Assembly: GCA_034437075.1 (NCBI GenBank)
Contig: DAOTVD010000190.1
Location: 1-32,242 of the forward strand
Length of the DNA stretch: 32,242 nucleotides
Direction: 5' to 3'
Source of the DNA: DAOTVD01 sp034437075
GTDB taxonomy: Bacteria > Chloroflexota > Anaerolineae > Aggregatilineales > J027
Part shown: positions 30,134 to 32,242 of the stretch, piece after piece
Layout: every line of letters begins with the position of its first letter
How positions within the stretch are numbered: position 1 is the first letter of the stretch
Position numbers and translations under genes: made by a program
Notes under the pieces: generated by a model
Databases searched by the model: none
What the model was told of the DNA's origin: nothing
Seen by the model: the letters and a program-made list of their open reading frames with translations, nothing else

Positions 30134-30616
30134 CTATTCTTGATTGTTATGATAGTGAGGCAAGGGTTCTTGACGGTAAAAGGCGCGCGCGGGAGCCCGG
30201 TTACAATACCAGACGATGTATACGGCCATTAGGACCTGTATCGGCGCCTGGCATCGCAGCACTTCGCGCAAGACATCGCTACTGGCTTGCGAACTAGCGC
30301 GCGTAATTGCCTCGGCCACCAGGGCCACAGCGGCCAGCAACACCGCTCCCTGAAACACAAAGCGGATTACAGGCGGGCGGCCAAGCCACGCAAACAACGA
30401 CGTTAGGATCACCACAACCCCTAAAATCCCCGTTATATAGGTGTATCCATCCATGGGGGTCGTACTGCCTGCCAACATCAGATCATCGCCCTCGAAAACG
30501 CGCGCATTCAAACGCCAGACGATATACAACTTCACGAGTGGCCAGGCGCCAAACAACAACACAGCCCCCAGAATCGCGATAGTGAGCCCTAACGGACGAT
30601 AGACCTCCGGCCTCAC
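30134..30616 (-). CDS. Four-helix membrane protein, unknown function
   Basis: I do not recognise this gene. The 160-residue product has predicted membrane segments at about 8-34, 57-78, 84-104 and 122-137, with a polar loop of about 20 residues after the first. The C-terminus is basic and Pro/His-rich (about 140-160). No enzyme motif is seen. The start is GTG at 30616, overlapping the murA stop codon as GTGA. This strongly suggests translational coupling, and no other start lies nearby. Coupling to murA hints at a role in the cell envelope, but that is inference only. Confidence 0.75.
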   Translation of the reverse strand: MRPEVYRPLGLTIAILGAVLLFGAWPLVKLYIVWRLNARVFEGDDLMLAGSTTPMDGYTYITGILGVVVILTSLFAWLGRPPVIRFVFQGAVLLAAVALVAEAITRASSQASSDVLREVLRCQAPIQVLMAVYIVWYCNRAPARAFYRQEPLPHYHNNQE

Positions 30617-31917
30617 GAAATGGCCTCACGATGAATTTGAGCGCCCAGGGATTGCAGCTTATGCGCCACATTGACATACCCCCGGTCGATCTGATGAATA
30701 TTGCGGATGATCGTCTGACCATCGGCGGCCAGTGCAGCAATCACCAAGGCCATTCCGGCGCGGATATCCGGGCTAGTGATGATATTCCCCCCGACCAATG
30801 GCGTTGGCCCTTGCACCAATGCCCGGTGGGGGTCGCATAACAAAATACGCGCGCCCATATTCACCAACCGATCTGTGAAAAACAAGCGACTGTCAAACAT
30901 CCAGTCATGAAACAAGACCGCGCCGACGGTTTGTGTGGCCATCGTCAGCGCGACGCTCATCATATCCGTGGGGAAGGCGGGCCAAATTTGGCTTTTGATC
31001 TCTGGAATCGCGTTCCCCAAGTCGCGCTCCACGCGCAGGGCTTGCCCGCGCGAAATAACCACATCGTTGCCGTCCGTTTGCCAGGTGACGCCCAGCTTAC
31101 GAAACACGAGCGCGATCATTTCCAGGTGTTGGGGGTCTGCCTCGCGGATACGCACGGTGCCATCGGTGACGGCTGCCGCTGCTAGGTAGCTGCCAACTTC
31201 GAGATAATCGGCCCCTACGCGCACCGTGGCGCCATGCAGCTTTTCAACCCCTTCTATGGTCAGGGTGTTCGACCCCACGCCGCTGATATTGCCGCCCATC
31301 GCGTTGAGCATCAGGCACAAATTTTGCACATGGGGCTCCGAGGCCGCATTGCGGATAATCGTCTGCCCGCGCGCTGTAACCGCTGCCATGATGGCGTTTT
31401 CGGTGGCTGTCACGCTTGCTTCGTCTAGCAAAATAGAGGCCCCCACTAGCCCATCAGCTTGCATGCTGAACACGCGCGAAAATTCGACCCGTGCGCCCAG
31501 GGCTTCTAAAGCCAGAATATGCGTATCCAGGCGACGCCGCCCGATGACATCCCCGCCAGGCGGGGCTAGCTCGATACGTCCTACCCTGGCGAGCATCGGC
31601 CCGGCCAGGACGATACTCGCGCGTACCTGGGCCGCCAGGGCGGGGTCTGGCACATGTGATGTAATCTCGGCAGCGTGCACCCGCACGGTGGAAGCATCCA
31701 ACCATTCCACAGATGCGCCCAAGCCCGTCAGTAGCTCGCAAATTTTGCGCACATCCTGAATATCAGGCACATTGGTTAGGGTCACAGGTTCGTCGGTCAG
31801 CAAGCACGCAGGCAGCATCTTGAGCGCAGCATTTTTGCTGCCACTGGCGACAATTTCGCCCTCCAGACGATGCCCGCCTTCAATCACAAATTGCTGGGGA
31901 ATTGTTTGGGTTACCAT
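30613..31917 (-). CDS. murA: UDP-N-acetylglucosamine 1-carboxyvinyltransferase with Asp at the fosfomycin-target position
   Basis: The 434-residue product is MurA, which transfers enolpyruvyl from PEP to UDP-GlcNAc, the first committed step of peptidoglycan synthesis. The N-terminal G-S-K-N-A-A-L motif (Lys28, Asn29) is present, with F-P-T-D-M and the D-I-R-A-G-M-A region (for the late Arg) further on. In the active-site loop, where most bacteria have G-G-C-x-I-G-x-R-P, this protein reads G-G-D-V-I-G-R-R-R, with Asp at about residue 123 (codon 31551-31549). Family knowledge ties this Cys-to-Asp change to natural fosfomycin resistance. The start at 31917 lies 7 nt after a -10 box and has no ribosome binding site, so it may be leaderless. 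ATG at 31926 overlaps the -10 box itself. Two genes of unknown function follow in the same operon. Confidence 0.96.
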   Translation of the reverse strand: MVTQTIPQQFVIEGGHRLEGEIVASGSKNAALKMLPACLLTDEPVTLTNVPDIQDVRKICELLTGLGASVEWLDASTVRVHAAEITSHVPDPALAAQVRASIVLAGPMLARVGRIELAPPGGDVIGRRRLDTHILALEALGARVEFSRVFSMQADGLVGASILLDEASVTATENAIMAAVTARGQTIIRNAASEPHVQNLCLMLNAMGGNISGVGSNTLTIEGVEKLHGATVRVGADYLEVGSYLAAAAVTDGTVRIREADPQHLEMIALVFRKLGVTWQTDGNDVVISRGQALRVERDLGNAIPEIKSQIWPAFPTDMMSVALTMATQTVGAVLFHDWMFDSRLFFTDRLVNMGARILLCDPHRALVQGPTPLVGGNIITSPDIRAGMALVIAALAADGQTIIRNIHQIDRGYVNVAHKLQSLGAQIHREAIS

Positions 31918-31924
31918 ACCGTGC

Positions 31925-31930
31925 ATTGTA
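31925..31930 (-). promoter_or_regulatory. -10 box for murA
   Basis: TACAAT on the minus strand ends 7 nt before the ATG at 31917. This puts the expected transcription start on the A of that codon. No good -35 box is seen. Confidence 0.45.
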
Positions 31931-31979
31931 GCGTGTTTCGAACGATGTTGCAGGGGTCGCTTAGCCGAAGACCAAGATT

Positions 31980-31988
31980 TGGTACAAT
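31980..31988 (+). promoter_or_regulatory. Extended -10 promoter for the 32022 lipoprotein
   Basis: TGG-TACAAT (TACAAT at 31983-31988) gives a predicted start near 31995 and a leader of about 27 nt containing AGGAGG. A weak -35 candidate, TTAGCC, lies at 31961-31966 with 16-base spacing. Confidence 0.5.
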
Positions 31989-32021
31989 CGATTTAACTAA
32001 CATTGCAGGAGGGGAAGCACC

Positions 32022-32242
32022 ATGCAACGCCATATCTGGCTCATTTTCGGCATTTTGACCATTCTCGCCAGCGCGTGCTCGCTCACCGCCCAGGACGAAG
32101 AAACAGACAATCCAACCGAGGCGCCCACGCTTGTTCCTGCCACGGCGTTTGCCACGCAAACCCCATTTTTGACTGCCACGCCGCGCGCGACAGCAACGAT
32201 TGCCCCTACCGCTGTGCCGCCTTGTACCCCTCGGACGGACTG
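32022..32242 (+). CDS. Lipoprotein with a Thr/Pro stalk, 3' end cut by the window edge
   Basis: The frame is open from the ATG to the last base, giving 73 codons with no stop. AGGAGG at 32007-32012 lies 9 bases upstream. The N-terminus (M-Q-R-H-I-W-L-I-F-G-I-L-T-I-L-A-S-A-C) is a lipoprotein signal with the acylated Cys at residue 19. From about residue 30 the chain is a Thr/Pro/Ala stalk (T-P-F-L-T-A-T-P-R-A-T). The last residues, P-P-C-T-P-R-T-D, resemble the lead-in to LysM or similar cell-wall-binding domains in related stalked proteins, but the domain itself is beyond the window, so this is a guess. Its promoter is back to back with that of murA. Confidence 0.82.
   Translation, partial: MQRHIWLIFGILTILASACSLTAQDEETDNPTEAPTLVPATAFATQTPFLTATPRATATIAPTAVPPCTPRTD

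Noticed and set aside
1..32242. Defence system, prophage, transposon or integron
   Set aside because: Both strands were read for transposases, integrases, nucleases, toxin-antitoxin pairs and terminal repeats, and none was seen. Gene content is chromosomal housekeeping.

Overview
The window reads as chromosomal, mostly housekeeping DNA from a free-living bacterium. I infer a member of the Chloroflexota (Anaerolineae-like). The reasons are the moderately high G+C, several secreted proteins or lipoproteins with Thr/Pro/Glu-rich stalks, a phosphofructokinase with the mixed Gly/Lys donor-site pair, a MenA-type prenyltransferase, and extended -10 promoters with little -35 conservation. No 16S rRNA is present, so this placement is an inference from style. 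I see no prophage, insertion sequence, CRISPR array or recognisable defence system.

Layout. 1-4225: the 3' end of an alpha/beta hydrolase, then on the minus strand comEA, tRNA-Arg(ACG), phosphofructokinase, a stalked lipoprotein and an SDR oxidoreductase. 4360-8813 (plus): a left-handed beta-helix acyltransferase and a DegT/DnrJ/EryC1 aminotransferase (amino-sugar pair), a small membrane protein, an M24 peptidase and tsaD. 8782-11339 (minus): GNAT acetyltransferase, uridine kinase and a secreted glycoside-hydrolase-like protein. 11468-14777: alanine dehydrogenase (plus) facing a membrane protein and a YgfZ-like protein (minus).

14907-22353 (plus): ffh, rpsP, khpA, rimM, dprA, manC, topA. This is a shortened form of the widespread ffh-to-topA cluster: trmD and rplS are absent and manC sits between dprA and topA. 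22463-24644: a membrane protein with a tandem Pro/Gln repeat tail, then greA on the minus strand. 24716-27097: dgt and tpx diverge from interlocked promoters, followed by a YjjX-type nucleotide phosphatase. 27094-29697: a secreted two-domain stalk protein and a MenA-like prenyltransferase. 29694-31917 (minus): murA followed by two genes I do not recognise. 32022 to the end: start of a lipoprotein cut by the window edge.

How the genes fit together. Translation and secretion (ffh, rpsP, khpA, rimM, tsaD, tRNA-Arg), DNA uptake and topology (comEA, dprA, topA), nucleotide-pool control (dgt, udk, YjjX-like), peroxide defence (tpx), envelope building (murA, manC, amino-sugar pair, lipoproteins) and central carbon or nitrogen metabolism (pfk, ald) are all represented. 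The most notable signals are: a MurA with Asp in place of the fosfomycin-target Cys, an SDR whose catalytic Ser is Ala, a perfect inverted repeat forming interlocked dgt/tpx promoters, several genes whose -10 box lies 4-7 nt before the start codon (possible leaderless mRNAs), a hairpin-rich leader before khpA, and a protein carrying two diverged copies of one domain at either end of a long stalk. No intergenic stretch exceeds about 200 bases.
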